The notes under the pieces: model-generated
What the model was told of the DNA's origin: nothing
What the model saw: the letters and a program-made list of their open reading frames with translations, nothing else
Databases searched by the model: none
Made by a program: the position numbers and the translations under genes
From: Bacteroidia bacterium
GTDB taxonomy: Bacteria > Bacteroidota > Bacteroidia > Chitinophagales > Chitinophagaceae
Length of the DNA stretch: 64,000 bases
Assembly (NCBI GenBank): GCA_030426665.1
Contig: JAUHYD010000003.1
Location: forward strand, 62,001 to 126,000
Direction of reading: 5' to 3'
Shown: piece by piece, positions 42,722 through 51,678 of the stretch
Numbering within the stretch: the stretch's first letter is position 1
Layout of the letters: every line of letters begins with the position of its first letter

Positions 42722-44497
42722 ATGATAAAACGCCTTTTTGATATTGTCAAAATGCGCAGCGAGCAATCTCCTGAATCAATAATGCTCGCAGCCAAGGAAA
42801 ATGGACAATGGCGTACCTATTCCTCTATTGAGGTGTGGGATACGGCGCGAAAGCTTGCCGGGGGATTACAAGCATCCGGAGTCAGTAACCCGAACCTACA
42901 ACCAGAACATCAGGAAAAAGTAGCAATTATTTCTCCCAACCGACCGGAATGGATGATTACGGACATAGGTGTGCAATTGACCGGTTCGGTACTCACACCT
43001 ATTTACCCAACAATCAGCCCTTCGGAGCTGGAGTATGTATTGTCAGAAGCCGGGGTTCAAACTGTTTTTGTTGCTGACGCTGATATCTATAACCGATTTA
43101 GTAGTGCATTCTCAAATATCGCTTCTATTAAAAACATCTACTCGTTTGAGCCGATTGCGGGAGTATCGCACTGGTCAGAACTGACAAGTACAAACAAAGC
43201 ACCAGACGAACAGACAATAAATAAAATAAAACCGGAAACGTTAGCGACAATAATTTACACTTCCGGTACAACAGGCAATCCCAAAGGAGTGATGCTTACC
43301 CATCAAAACATTGGTAGCAATGTTCATGATTCTATGCCAGCCTTTACGTTTGCTACACCCAACAGTAGGGCATTAAGCTTTTTGCCGCTCAACCACATAT
43401 TCGAAAGGATGGTGACATACGTTTATCTCAACTCCGGTGTATCTGTATATTATGCAGAAAGCATGGACACAATAGGGCTAAACCTGAAAGAAGTTAAGCC
43501 AATTGTATTTACGACAGTGCCACGACTTCTGGAAAAAGTTTATGAGCGCATCATGAATACAGCAATGGAGTTGAAAGGAGTGAAACGAGCTTTGTTTTTC
43601 TGGGCACTAGCACTTGGCAAACGATACGATAATGTTAACAAAGGCAATTTATGGTACCAAATGCAGTTGTGGCTTGCCAACCGGTTGATTTTTAATAAAT
43701 GGCGAGATGCATTGGGTGGCAATGTAAAAGCGATAGTAACCGGCTCTGCGGCCTGTCAGGAAAGACTTGCGCGGATCTTCTCTGCGGCCGGAATTGTAAT
43801 TATGGAAGGTTACGGGCTCACCGAAACGTCGCCGGTTATTTCTGTAAACAGATTTGAAAGTGAAAACCGTAGAATTGGTTCTATTGGCACACTGATCGAA
43901 AATGTAAAAGTAAAAATTGCTGCAGACGGAGAAATACTGGTTAAAGGACCGAACGTAACTATTGGTTATTATAAGCATCCCGAACTTACAGAAGCGGCCA
44001 TGGAAGATGGGTGGTTTCATACGGGGGATATTGGTCAGTGGCAAGAAGAGCGATTTCTGAAAATAACAGATCGCAAAAAAGAAATTTTCAAAACCTCCGG
44101 TGGAAAATATGTTGCACCTCAGGCACTTGAGAATAAAATGAAAGAGAGCATCTTCATTGAACAAATGATGGTAATAGGCGCCAACAGAAAGTTTGTATCT
44201 GCACTTATCGTACCTGCGTTTATGCAAGTCAGAAAATTCCTTCGGGAAAAACACCCCGGAATCATCCTGTCGGATAATAATGCAGAACTAATAAAAATGC
44301 CGGAAGTAACTGAACTGCTAGACGCTCAAATAGAAAAATACAATCAATATTTCAGCCACCCCGAACAGATCAAGAAGATAGCGCTTCTGGCTGACGAGTG
44401 GACCATTGATACCAATGAGCTTACACCTTCCCTGAAGGTAAAACGGAAAGTGGTTGAACAAAAATTCCGTTCGCAAATAGAAAGTATTTACGAATAG
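42722..44497 (+). CDS. Long-chain acyl-CoA synthetase
   Basis: A 591-residue ANL enzyme that makes acyl-CoA from fatty acids. P-loop IIYTSGTTGNPKGVMLTH, the LNHIFERM region, YGLTETSP, and the late DRKKEIFKTSGGKYVAPQALENKM with the catalytic Lys region. The inserted linker block (ESMDTIGLNLKEVKPIVFTTVPRLLEKVY) is characteristic of the FAA/FadD15-like group. Single gene, with no beta-oxidation genes beside it. Confidence 0.93.
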   Translation: MIKRLFDIVKMRSEQSPESIMLAAKENGQWRTYSSIEVWDTARKLAGGLQASGVSNPNLQPEHQEKVAIISPNRPEWMITDIGVQLTGSVLTPIYPTISPSELEYVLSEAGVQTVFVADADIYNRFSSAFSNIASIKNIYSFEPIAGVSHWSELTSTNKAPDEQTINKIKPETLATIIYTSGTTGNPKGVMLTHQNIGSNVHDSMPAFTFATPNSRALSFLPLNHIFERMVTYVYLNSGVSVYYAESMDTIGLNLKEVKPIVFTTVPRLLEKVYERIMNTAMELKGVKRALFFWALALGKRYDNVNKGNLWYQMQLWLANRLIFNKWRDALGGNVKAIVTGSAACQERLARIFSAAGIVIMEGYGLTETSPVISVNRFESENRRIGSIGTLIENVKVKIAADGEILVKGPNVTIGYYKHPELTEAAMEDGWFHTGDIGQWQEERFLKITDRKKEIFKTSGGKYVAPQALENKMKESIFIEQMMVIGANRKFVSALIVPAFMQVRKFLREKHPGIILSDNNAELIKMPEVTELLDAQIEKYNQYFSHPEQIKKIALLADEWTIDTNELTPSLKVKRKVVEQKFRSQIESIYE

Positions 44498-44580
44498 TCT
44501 TCCCGGCAGTGAACTTAAGTTGCTTATCGTTGAAAGTTTAAAGGCATTTCTTTAACATTGCGGGAACCAAACGAACCATC

Positions 44581-45114
44581 ATGCGACGTAAGACAATGGA
44601 GGAACTTGATCGCCCCTCAGCTGAGGAGGTCAACAAATCTGCCAAGAACCCATTAATTGTGATACTTGATGATGTGCGCAGCATGCAAAACGTGGGCTCT
44701 GCGTTCCGTACGTGCGATGCCTTTGCTGTTGAGGCAATCTACTTATGCGGTTTTACCCCTCAGCCACCACACCGTGACATACACAAATCTGCTCTGGGTG
44801 CCACTGAAACAGTCAATTGGCAACACTTCCCGACAATCGAAGATGCTATTCGCTCTGCACGGAATGACGGCTATCAAATACTTGCAGTGGAACAAGTGCA
44901 TAATAGTGTTATGCTACAGAACGTCAATTATCAGGGTACCAAGACGGCGCTTATTTTTGGCAATGAGGTAACCGGTGTAAGCGACAAAGCATTGTCTCTT
45001 TCTGCCGGGTGTATAGAGATACCACAATGGGGGGCAAAACACTCGCTTAACATCAGCGTAAGCATAGGAGTTACACTATGGGAATTGGTACGGGTTAATA
45101 CATCCAATAGGTAG
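44581..45114 (+). CDS. TrmH/SpoU-family RNA 2'-O-methyltransferase
   Basis: A 177-residue SPOUT methyltransferase. Motif 1 is LDDVRSMQNVGSAFRTCDAF (catalytic Arg), motif 2 FGNEVTGVSDKAL, motif 3 IEIPQWGAKHSLNISVSIGVTLWE, which forms the SAM-binding knot. No N-terminal RNA-binding domain is present. Target tRNA or rRNA cannot be named. Confidence 0.93.
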   Translation: MRRKTMEELDRPSAEEVNKSAKNPLIVILDDVRSMQNVGSAFRTCDAFAVEAIYLCGFTPQPPHRDIHKSALGATETVNWQHFPTIEDAIRSARNDGYQILAVEQVHNSVMLQNVNYQGTKTALIFGNEVTGVSDKALSLSAGCIEIPQWGAKHSLNISVSIGVTLWELVRVNTSNR

Positions 45115-45129
45115 ATTTCCCTTTGTTGC

Positions 45130-46104
45130 TTACTCTTGAAAGTATTCTATCTCTTTACTTAAGTCCAGAAACGAGCATTCTGATTTCAGCTTCTCTGCCT
45201 TGGTCAGATAGCTCTCTTTAAATTTCCTATGTGCATCAGTTTCCGGAAACCGTGAACGGTGACCAACTGCAATCATAATGTCATTGACTCTTTTCATTAC
45301 ACCCTGCTCCTTCGGGCTAATGCAAGACTCCACAAACCGCTCCCATACATAGGAGGTTGCAGCATAGTTGGGATGAACAAAGTCAATATCGTAATATCGG
45401 TAATCCCGAAGAATATCTATCAACAATTCATAAGAAGGAAAGTATTCCACCCATTCGTACTGTTCGCACAACTGATGTACTGCTTCAATTAATCGGGCTT
45501 TACTCCTGTTGTTATTAACAACACCCTCTCTGGCATGCCTCACGGGGCTTATGGTAAACAAAACCTGAATTTGCGGATTCACCTGTTGCAATCGCCGTAT
45601 ACTTTGGCCGAGAGCTGAAACAATTTCATCGACGGGAGTTAATATTTTATCGAACCACTGCAAGGGTGCTCTGTGATTGTTTGCTACAGCTTTGCCGGTT
45701 TCCTTATGCCTGTAATAATAGGCAGAGCCAAGTGTAATAATAACCCGGGTTGCCCCCTTCAGGAAATCAGAAGCTGCTGTCAATGAACTGTTGATTCCCG
45801 CCAAAGCAAGAGATCGGTCAATATGTGAAAACTGTGTATGATAGTCCCAGCAATTCCATAACTCATTTAGCTCAAACAAGTCTTGTTCCCCATACAAGTT
45901 TCCTTCTACATACCTATCAAGTGAGTTTGCTACACTCAATGGGTTAAAAAGTATACCATTTGGATTCTGCATCACTGTGAATTTATGATGCAGTAACCTG
46001 CCGGAGATATGTTCCGTAAAGCAAGAGCCAACCAACATAATTCGCTCCTGATACGAAATAGGTGTCTTTAGCTTAGGAATGTCAATCGATAATGAAAACT
46101 CCAT
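45130..46104 (-). CDS. GSCFA-domain protein
   Basis: A 324-residue protein named after its motif, here GSCFTEHISGRLL near residue 23, followed by GILFNPLSVANSL. Later landmarks: ITLGSAYYYRH, FTISPVRHAREG and the DIDFVHPNYAA block with the candidate catalytic His. The family is related to SGNH esterases; its substrate is unknown. ATG 46104 lies 3 nt behind a perfect -7 element; the longer frame to 46173 would include the promoter. Confidence 0.9.
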   Translation of the reverse strand: MEFSLSIDIPKLKTPISYQERIMLVGSCFTEHISGRLLHHKFTVMQNPNGILFNPLSVANSLDRYVEGNLYGEQDLFELNELWNCWDYHTQFSHIDRSLALAGINSSLTAASDFLKGATRVIITLGSAYYYRHKETGKAVANNHRAPLQWFDKILTPVDEIVSALGQSIRRLQQVNPQIQVLFTISPVRHAREGVVNNNRSKARLIEAVHQLCEQYEWVEYFPSYELLIDILRDYRYYDIDFVHPNYAATSYVWERFVESCISPKEQGVMKRVNDIMIAVGHRSRFPETDAHRKFKESYLTKAEKLKSECSFLDLSKEIEYFQE

Positions 46105-46107
46105 TCG

Positions 46108-46115
46108 CAAAAGTA
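46108..46115 (-). promoter_or_regulatory. -7 element TACTTTTG of the GSCFA gene
   Basis: Perfect minus-strand TAnnTTTG with only 3 nt to the ATG at 46104, again implying a leaderless transcript. Confidence 0.5.
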
Positions 46116-46437
46116 AATCATTTTCTATGTGAACGACCAACCATGAAAACGGAATTGAAAGCGCAGCCGCCAAATAAACCTGACGCAGGAACGACCTTTG
46201 ACAACCTAACTTTCATATTATAATATACTTAACCCATAAGACTAATAAACAAATAGAGATTGGACTTCATGTTTAGAAAAATAACCACATGGCAATCAAT
46301 CAAATACGAAAGTGATGCGGCATGCTGAATAAATAAAACCCGCACCTTTAAGACTTAACTAACCAGCAACCATATTTTGTTTATAATTAGTTATTAAATT
46401 ACAAACCTAAAGACTATGAAAAAGAAGTGATAATGTA
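46116..46437. other. A+T-rich intergenic region between divergent genes
   Basis: No supported gene. The right end carries TATATTTG (46438-46445), a -7 element 26 nt before the ATG at 46472, and a minimal reading frame ATGAAAAAGAAGTGA at 46416. Confidence 0.4.
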
Positions 46438-46471
46438 TATATTTGTCTTGATAGCATAATTATTATTTTTT

Positions 46472-46750
46472 ATGGACGACAAGGTTAAATATAAAGTAAT
46501 AATAGAGAAACTGGATTCCGGCATGAAGTTTGGCTTATTTGACAAAGGTATGAAGTGCTACTTTGAGGATGGAACCCACATTGGCTACAGCGACCTTTGG
46601 AAAGCCATGAGAATTGCAAAAGACCTTCCTCCGGATACCAGCCAAACAATACAAGAGTTATTCCCGGATTCATTTGTTGGATCACATAAGTATAAACACA
46701 CGCAGTTCAACTGGAAAAAAACAAGCAAATATGTATTCGGTTTTTGGTAA
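46472..46750 (+). CDS. Hypothetical small protein
   Basis: Not recognised. 92 residues, basic, without signal or membrane helix; opens MDDKVKYKVIIEKLDSGMKF and ends in aromatic residues (YVFGFW). A perfect -7 element lies upstream. Lone gene. Confidence 0.5.
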   Translation: MDDKVKYKVIIEKLDSGMKFGLFDKGMKCYFEDGTHIGYSDLWKAMRIAKDLPPDTSQTIQELFPDSFVGSHKYKHTQFNWKKTSKYVFGFW

Positions 46751-46898
46751 ACCGAGGGAAATGTCTGCAATGTTAGTTTAGCGTTACTTACATCAGTTTT
46801 TACTTGTGGCAAATTAAGAAAGCGCAGATATATTGCCATCAACATTAATAGTTGCAACACTCCAGCTGCAATGCCCACAAAAGCCCTGCCGGGAAATC

Positions 46899-47948
46899 TT
46901 AATTATCCTTGCTTAGTACACTATTTAGATGACTAATTACGGTTTCTGCCCTTTTATCAAGCGAATGATCTCTGCAGACGCGTGCATACCCTGCCTGTCT
47001 GATGGTCTCTCTTTGCGTTTCGTTTTCCAGGAAAAATCTGATTTTTTGAACTAACTCTTCAGGCCCGTCAAAAAAACCAGCTTCCTTATCTTCATCAAAA
47101 TAAAGTACTGATTCTTCATTACGTTCATGCAGCATAAATCCGGCAGCACCGGGAATATGAAAAGTCCTGGAGGTAATTCGATCACCTGACGAAGCCCCAG
47201 GAACACGCTCAAGCAAAATGCCTAAGTTTATCTTAGAACATTGAATGCCGATTGCATAAAGATCACCAAATATAGGCATACCCTGAACCGATTCCTTTAA
47301 ATTCGATTCGGTCATTTTAAACCATTGATCGCCCCAAATCTTTAAATTAATGTCGGGTAACTGTTCTTTTACATAAGATAGCCATTTCTCTTTTTTGGGC
47401 GAGTATGTACCGATAAAAGAAACATCGCAGGAAAAAATATCTCTTTCCTTTTTGCCGAATTCAAGAGGTCTATGAATCTCAGGGTCAAATCCATGCGGGA
47501 CAAAAACAGAATTCATTGACCCGTATTTCTTTTCCATATCCTTGATTCCAAATGTCTTTGTGGTAAAGATTACGTCGTATTTAGGTATGGATTGAATAAT
47601 ATTATTTCCATGAACAGTCACACTAATATCGGGATAAAACATCGCCAGCTTACAATTATTCTCCCGTGCAAAATCGAGCGTCGATGGCGCAACAAATAAA
47701 CCTTTATAAACAAACAGCACATCTGGTTTAAAGGTCAAAATACGCTCTTTGATAGCGTTGTTAAACTCTTCGGCCTGCCGTGGTCGTATAAGGCGCTCAA
47801 GAACTTTGGTAACCGTATTTCGAGTTTTCAGACTCACGTAGTAAAACTCATCGACAACGTCAATCAGACAGCCCTTACGTGACAGGGCCCGAAATAACCC
47901 ACCTGCATTACTTCCGCGCCAAAGCGGTCCTACTGTTAGAATTCTCAT
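46899..47948 (-). CDS. CgeB-like glycosyltransferase
   Basis: A 349-residue GT-B type protein. Starts MRILTVGPLWRGSNAGGLFRAL; the middle has FKPDVLFVYKG, DVIFTTKTFG and VFVPHGFDPEIHRPL; the C-terminal half SFIGTYSPKKEKWL, RITSRTFHIPGAAGFML and the end block DHSLDKRAETVISHL match CgeB/DUF3880-type transferases. Donor and acceptor are unknown. It overlaps the polymerase-like gene by about 40 bp, so the pair probably acts on one surface glycan. ATG 47948 fits the family start; 47960 is the alternative. Confidence 0.85.
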   Translation of the reverse strand: MRILTVGPLWRGSNAGGLFRALSRKGCLIDVVDEFYYVSLKTRNTVTKVLERLIRPRQAEEFNNAIKERILTFKPDVLFVYKGLFVAPSTLDFARENNCKLAMFYPDISVTVHGNNIIQSIPKYDVIFTTKTFGIKDMEKKYGSMNSVFVPHGFDPEIHRPLEFGKKERDIFSCDVSFIGTYSPKKEKWLSYVKEQLPDINLKIWGDQWFKMTESNLKESVQGMPIFGDLYAIGIQCSKINLGILLERVPGASSGDRITSRTFHIPGAAGFMLHERNEESVLYFDEDKEAGFFDGPEELVQKIRFFLENETQRETIRQAGYARVCRDHSLDKRAETVISHLNSVLSKDN

Positions 47949-49296
47949 ACGCTTTCGCAATTTGCTTTACCAAAATAAATACGAAATAACTGGATAACAA
48001 AGAGATGACAATCTGAAGGTCAGACCCCATACCAAAAAGGGAGAGCAACAGGAGGTAGCCTCCCCATAGCGCTCCGGTAAGGTTGTATGGCGAAGCATTA
48101 AACTCAGCGGCATTCCAAAAGACTGCCTGAAAACCACCAAACAACGTACAACCGATTATAACTCCAATCCACCCAAAGTCAAGGTACAATTCACCCGGAA
48201 CTGTCATGTTTACTGAATTGTTAATACGCCCAGTCGAGGTTATAGATGCAGCACCGATTTCTAATGCAAACCAAGCCCCCAATTGTATATTAGGTTTTTC
48301 CGGCCATAAGGCTCTAGGAATTAATGCCGTAAGCAATGGATAACTTGCACTCCCCTTATACAATCCGTTGCTCTCCACCAAATCTATGACGTTTGACAAT
48401 TGTGCCACATTGGAATTTCTCTCGACAACCCCACCCCTATCTTTTACCTCATCATTCAGAATTTCGTATGAATACTCATCGTTTGACTGTCCTGATGTCT
48501 CAAAGGCATTAATAAAACCGGCGCGATTACCACCCAAAGAGTTGAAAAACATGGAAAAAATTATCATCGCTGCAAAAAGCGGTAGCACCCAAATGCTGAA
48601 GACGCTTTTTACTTTTCCCGTCCCTATAAAGTAACCGCCATAAAAACTTACTATGGGTGTCATTAAGTCAATTCTCAAGTACGACGAATACAGTGCCATA
48701 AGTGTCTGCAAAACACAAATAACTATTGCATAATTTCTATATGTATTATTTTCCTTGACAACCCATAGACGTGCAAAAAACAATATTCCCATCAAAGACA
48801 TTAGTGAAATCAATTGCTGAAGACCACCTGAAATGAAACCTAAATTGATGGCATTACCACTAAAGCGTAAGAATATAAAGAACAAAATAACTCTGTACAG
48901 GGTAGAAAGCGAGGCTTTTGAGTTGAGATCAACCCTCAACGACGGCAAAGACCTGCGCTCAAACAATTCATAACCTATCATGATAAAAGTACTTCCAACG
49001 GCCCATAACAAGGCAGCGTCGGATATATATTCCATAGATATATAAGCATATATATAGTATTCCTTCAACCCGTTTTCATATATTTTATTGAGAAATACGA
49101 TATTTGCAAAACTGATGAGCAGTACGCCCAGATAGTAGGTGTGAATCAAGCTTATGCCTTTTCCTCGCTTTGAAACTGCTAATAGCAGTTTCAACGAACA
49201 ATGAAACATAAGCAGCATATACATACTAATCCCATCACTGCTACTCGCGGTAGAAAGCCCCACATAAAGTATCAGAAATAGAAAATTTAGCCCCAC
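47908..49296 (-). CDS. Multi-pass membrane protein, O-antigen-polymerase-like
   Basis: A 462-residue protein with about ten to twelve membrane helices and one long loop (about 255-330, FNSLGGNRAGFINAFE to KPNIQLGAWFA) before the last helices. This is the topology of oligosaccharide repeat-unit polymerases (Wzy/OppA-like), which have no universal motif. The overlap with the glycosyltransferase supports a glycan role. Alternative: a flippase-like or unrelated carrier. Confidence 0.6.
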   Translation of the reverse strand: MGLNFLFLILYVGLSTASSSDGISMYMLLMFHCSLKLLLAVSKRGKGISLIHTYYLGVLLISFANIVFLNKIYENGLKEYYIYAYISMEYISDAALLWAVGSTFIMIGYELFERRSLPSLRVDLNSKASLSTLYRVILFFIFLRFSGNAINLGFISGGLQQLISLMSLMGILFFARLWVVKENNTYRNYAIVICVLQTLMALYSSYLRIDLMTPIVSFYGGYFIGTGKVKSVFSIWVLPLFAAMIIFSMFFNSLGGNRAGFINAFETSGQSNDEYSYEILNDEVKDRGGVVERNSNVAQLSNVIDLVESNGLYKGSASYPLLTALIPRALWPEKPNIQLGAWFALEIGAASITSTGRINNSVNMTVPGELYLDFGWIGVIIGCTLFGGFQAVFWNAAEFNASPYNLTGALWGGYLLLLSLFGMGSDLQIVISLLSSYFVFILVKQIAKAYENSNSRTALARK

Positions 49297-49474
49297 GAAA
49301 TCTGCATTGAAGATGTTGAATTTACGATGTAAAATCGACCAATATTTCCTGGTAAGTCGTCTCTAAACTGGTCCGTTCAAAAATACTCATTTTTGGCAAT
49401 TAACTACCACATTATCAAAACGAATGTCCATACCATCGGTTTTCACTGTCAGACACACTTTGATAAGGTTTTCA

Positions 49475-49482
49475 TATTTTTG
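49475..49482 (+). promoter_or_regulatory. -7 element TATTTTTG
   Basis: Perfect TAnnTTTG 8 nt before the ATG at 49491. Confidence 0.4.
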
Positions 49483-49490
49483 GATCACAC

Positions 49491-49832
49491 ATGGCAATAA
49501 TCTACCACGATCCTAATACAGTAACCAGTCCTAAAAAATTCATCGATAGTATAACGGTGTTATATGATGGTGGCACAGATGGGTTTTCTTTAGCAATTGT
49601 TTCTTGGGAGGGGCTAGACCATATAGGAATAAGGTGGAATGTTGCGCACAAAGAGCGGCTGGACCAATCGAAAGTTCTGGGCGAAAAAATATGTGCGGGT
49701 TCTCCTAACAAAAACAGCATACCTTCCTGGTTTATCCTTCCGAGAGAACTATTTAACCCTCAGTTTTTTGATTTGGGCAACAAGGAGCTCACAGACGTCA
49801 TACATTCTTACGTTGAACGAAAACAGATATAA
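49491..49832 (+). CDS. Hypothetical protein
   Basis: Not recognised. 113 residues, soluble, no signal. Features are only general (YDGGTDGFSLAIVSWEG, WNVAHKERL). A -7 element stands 8 nt before the ATG. Lone gene next to the glycan genes. Confidence 0.5.
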   Translation: MAIIYHDPNTVTSPKKFIDSITVLYDGGTDGFSLAIVSWEGLDHIGIRWNVAHKERLDQSKVLGEKICAGSPNKNSIPSWFILPRELFNPQFFDLGNKELTDVIHSYVERKQI

Positions 49833-50100
49833 AATGGTATTGTCATAAACCCTGCCAAACTAACAGACCACACAACGCAAACCCTTAATAACGAGTCAGC
49901 ACCCCAGATCACATTTAGCAAAACAAAATACAATAACAGAACTACGGCCTTTCGATGCCTGGTTAAACGGAAAAAGACAGGGAAAAAGTAAAAATGCTCT
50001 TAAGTAACCAAATTTTAACAGAGAGGAGGTAGCGAAAAAAAATATTTGGCGCGGTTATTGCAACTATAGTGTCAAATATCATTAATTGTTTGCTATCTCT

Positions 50101-50199
50101 ATGAATACACAAAAACTATTTCACATTCTAAGCGTTATAATATTTTTAGGTATTTCCATTGCCAGTATTTTCTTTCTCAGTTATACTATGCTCCACTAA
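50101..50199 (+). CDS. Possible 32-residue single-helix membrane protein
   Basis: ATG to TAA with MNTQKLFHILSVI followed by one hydrophobic helix (about 8-28). The stop overlaps the stop of the convergent acyltransferase gene by 4 bp, a common arrangement in this window. Coding is supported only by composition and position; it could be chance. Confidence 0.35.
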   Translation: MNTQKLFHILSVIIFLGISIASIFFLSYTMLH

Positions 50200-50939
50200 G
50201 CCGGATAACTGTACTTTTTTAGCTCATCTGCCATTACTTCAGAAACTTTGTCTCTGATTGTTGCCACGTCATGCGTGGTCATCCCGGCGACAGAGATCGG
50301 AGCAAGAATGATAGCGCGATTTATGCCCGGCCATAACTTCCACCACTTACTATAGTGCCATCTATTAACCGTGTCTGGGAATACAACAGGTAGAATATCT
50401 GTTTGGGTGGCTATTGCTAATCGGAAAGCCCCCGAAAAAAAGTCTTTCAGCACGTTTTCAGTTTCATTAAACGTGCCTTCAGGAAAAATCATAATATCAC
50501 CTTCCTCATTCAACACACGCAACATGGTTCTCATGCTATTTGCACGACTTTCTGAGCTTCCTCTATCAACCATAACTGCTATCTGCCGATATACCAATCC
50601 CAACAAAGGGATTTTAGAGATTTCTGATTTGCCTAACGCTCGAAAATAACCGGGCAAGGAGGGAAACAGCACCAGTGTATCAAGGTAGGATATGTGATTG
50701 GCAACTATAATATATCTGCCTTCCGGAGGTTGGATTCCTGAAACACTAACGCGCATTCCTATGCTCCACAACCAGAATTGAGACCAACTTTTGATAATGT
50801 GATAAATTGCCAATCGTGACTTCCTGTTACCAATCAACCCCAAAAGAGCAAATATGGGGAAAATCACAATTAAACAAACGGAAAACGACAATACAACGTA
50901 GCCGGTATATAACGGTTGAAAAATCCTTCTGAATAGCAT
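50196..50939 (-). CDS. 1-acyl-glycerol-3-phosphate acyltransferase (PlsC family)
   Basis: Adds the second acyl chain in phospholipid synthesis. Motif I is NHISYLDTL (HX4D), motif III FPEGTFNE; a hydrophobic N-terminal helix (about 10-38) anchors it to the membrane. 247 residues is the family length. It follows the four-helix protein with 1 bp spacing, so they are probably co-transcribed. Confidence 0.92.
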   Translation of the reverse strand: MLFRRIFQPLYTGYVVLSFSVCLIVIFPIFALLGLIGNRKSRLAIYHIIKSWSQFWLWSIGMRVSVSGIQPPEGRYIIVANHISYLDTLVLFPSLPGYFRALGKSEISKIPLLGLVYRQIAVMVDRGSSESRANSMRTMLRVLNEEGDIMIFPEGTFNETENVLKDFFSGAFRLAIATQTDILPVVFPDTVNRWHYSKWWKLWPGINRAIILAPISVAGMTTHDVATIRDKVSEVMADELKKYSYPA

Positions 50940-50940
50940 T

Positions 50941-51417
50941 TTACGCGGGCAAATGGGGGATATTATCTCTGCCTACTACTTGCTTGCCTTTCCATGGTAT
51001 CATTGCCACAAATATTCCTAAAGCGATAAATGAACACCAAAACAGCCGCTTAAATTTACGGTCATTATCCATGTTCTGCTTTGCAAACATATAGGCAATA
51101 TGTACCAAGACAATGCCGATTATCATAGCTAGGGAATGCTCTACTGCGTAAAAACGGCTATAGGTATCTTTCATAACACTTCCCGAACTCAACACTCCGG
51201 ATGCAACAATCTTCTTGTAATAAAGTACAATCCCCAATAATAATTGGATATCGCAAAATATCATCAAACTAAGCAACATTTGCTTGTTTACCTTCTTAAA
51301 TCGTTTATTGCCCATCATCCCCACCAAACTCTGTACAGCTACAATAACCGCAAACAGCAAAATGAAATATCGGAGTATGCTATGTAAAAACAAAAAATTC
51401 TGCATATAAGATTCCAT
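50941..51417 (-). CDS. Four-helix membrane protein, cytochrome-b-like
   Basis: 158 residues with four membrane helices. Each helix pair contains His in suitable positions (LHSILRYF near 12, EHSLAMIIG near 94, VLVHIAYMF near 105), as in small Bacteroidota proteins annotated as cytochrome b. Haem binding is an inference. It directly precedes the PlsC-type gene. Confidence 0.6.
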   Translation of the reverse strand: MESYMQNFLFLHSILRYFILLFAVIVAVQSLVGMMGNKRFKKVNKQMLLSLMIFCDIQLLLGIVLYYKKIVASGVLSSGSVMKDTYSRFYAVEHSLAMIIGIVLVHIAYMFAKQNMDNDRKFKRLFWCSFIALGIFVAMIPWKGKQVVGRDNIPHLPA

Positions 51418-51678
51418 AGTCTACCTCTTTTGAATGCTAAGTTAGCACGTGAACTGTTAATTCATACACTTTACAAGATATTTAACAAACAAAACACTTG
51501 AAAAACATCGAATATAATATTTTTTAGTGACAATTATAATGTATGTACAGCATTTACATTACATTGATTAATGTTCTAATATCAAATGTAGTTTCCCAAG
51601 AACAGTAAATAGACGTTGGCGATCGGTGCCGGCATACCATTTGAACATCTAATGTTCTTGAAATCCAACAATAGGACT

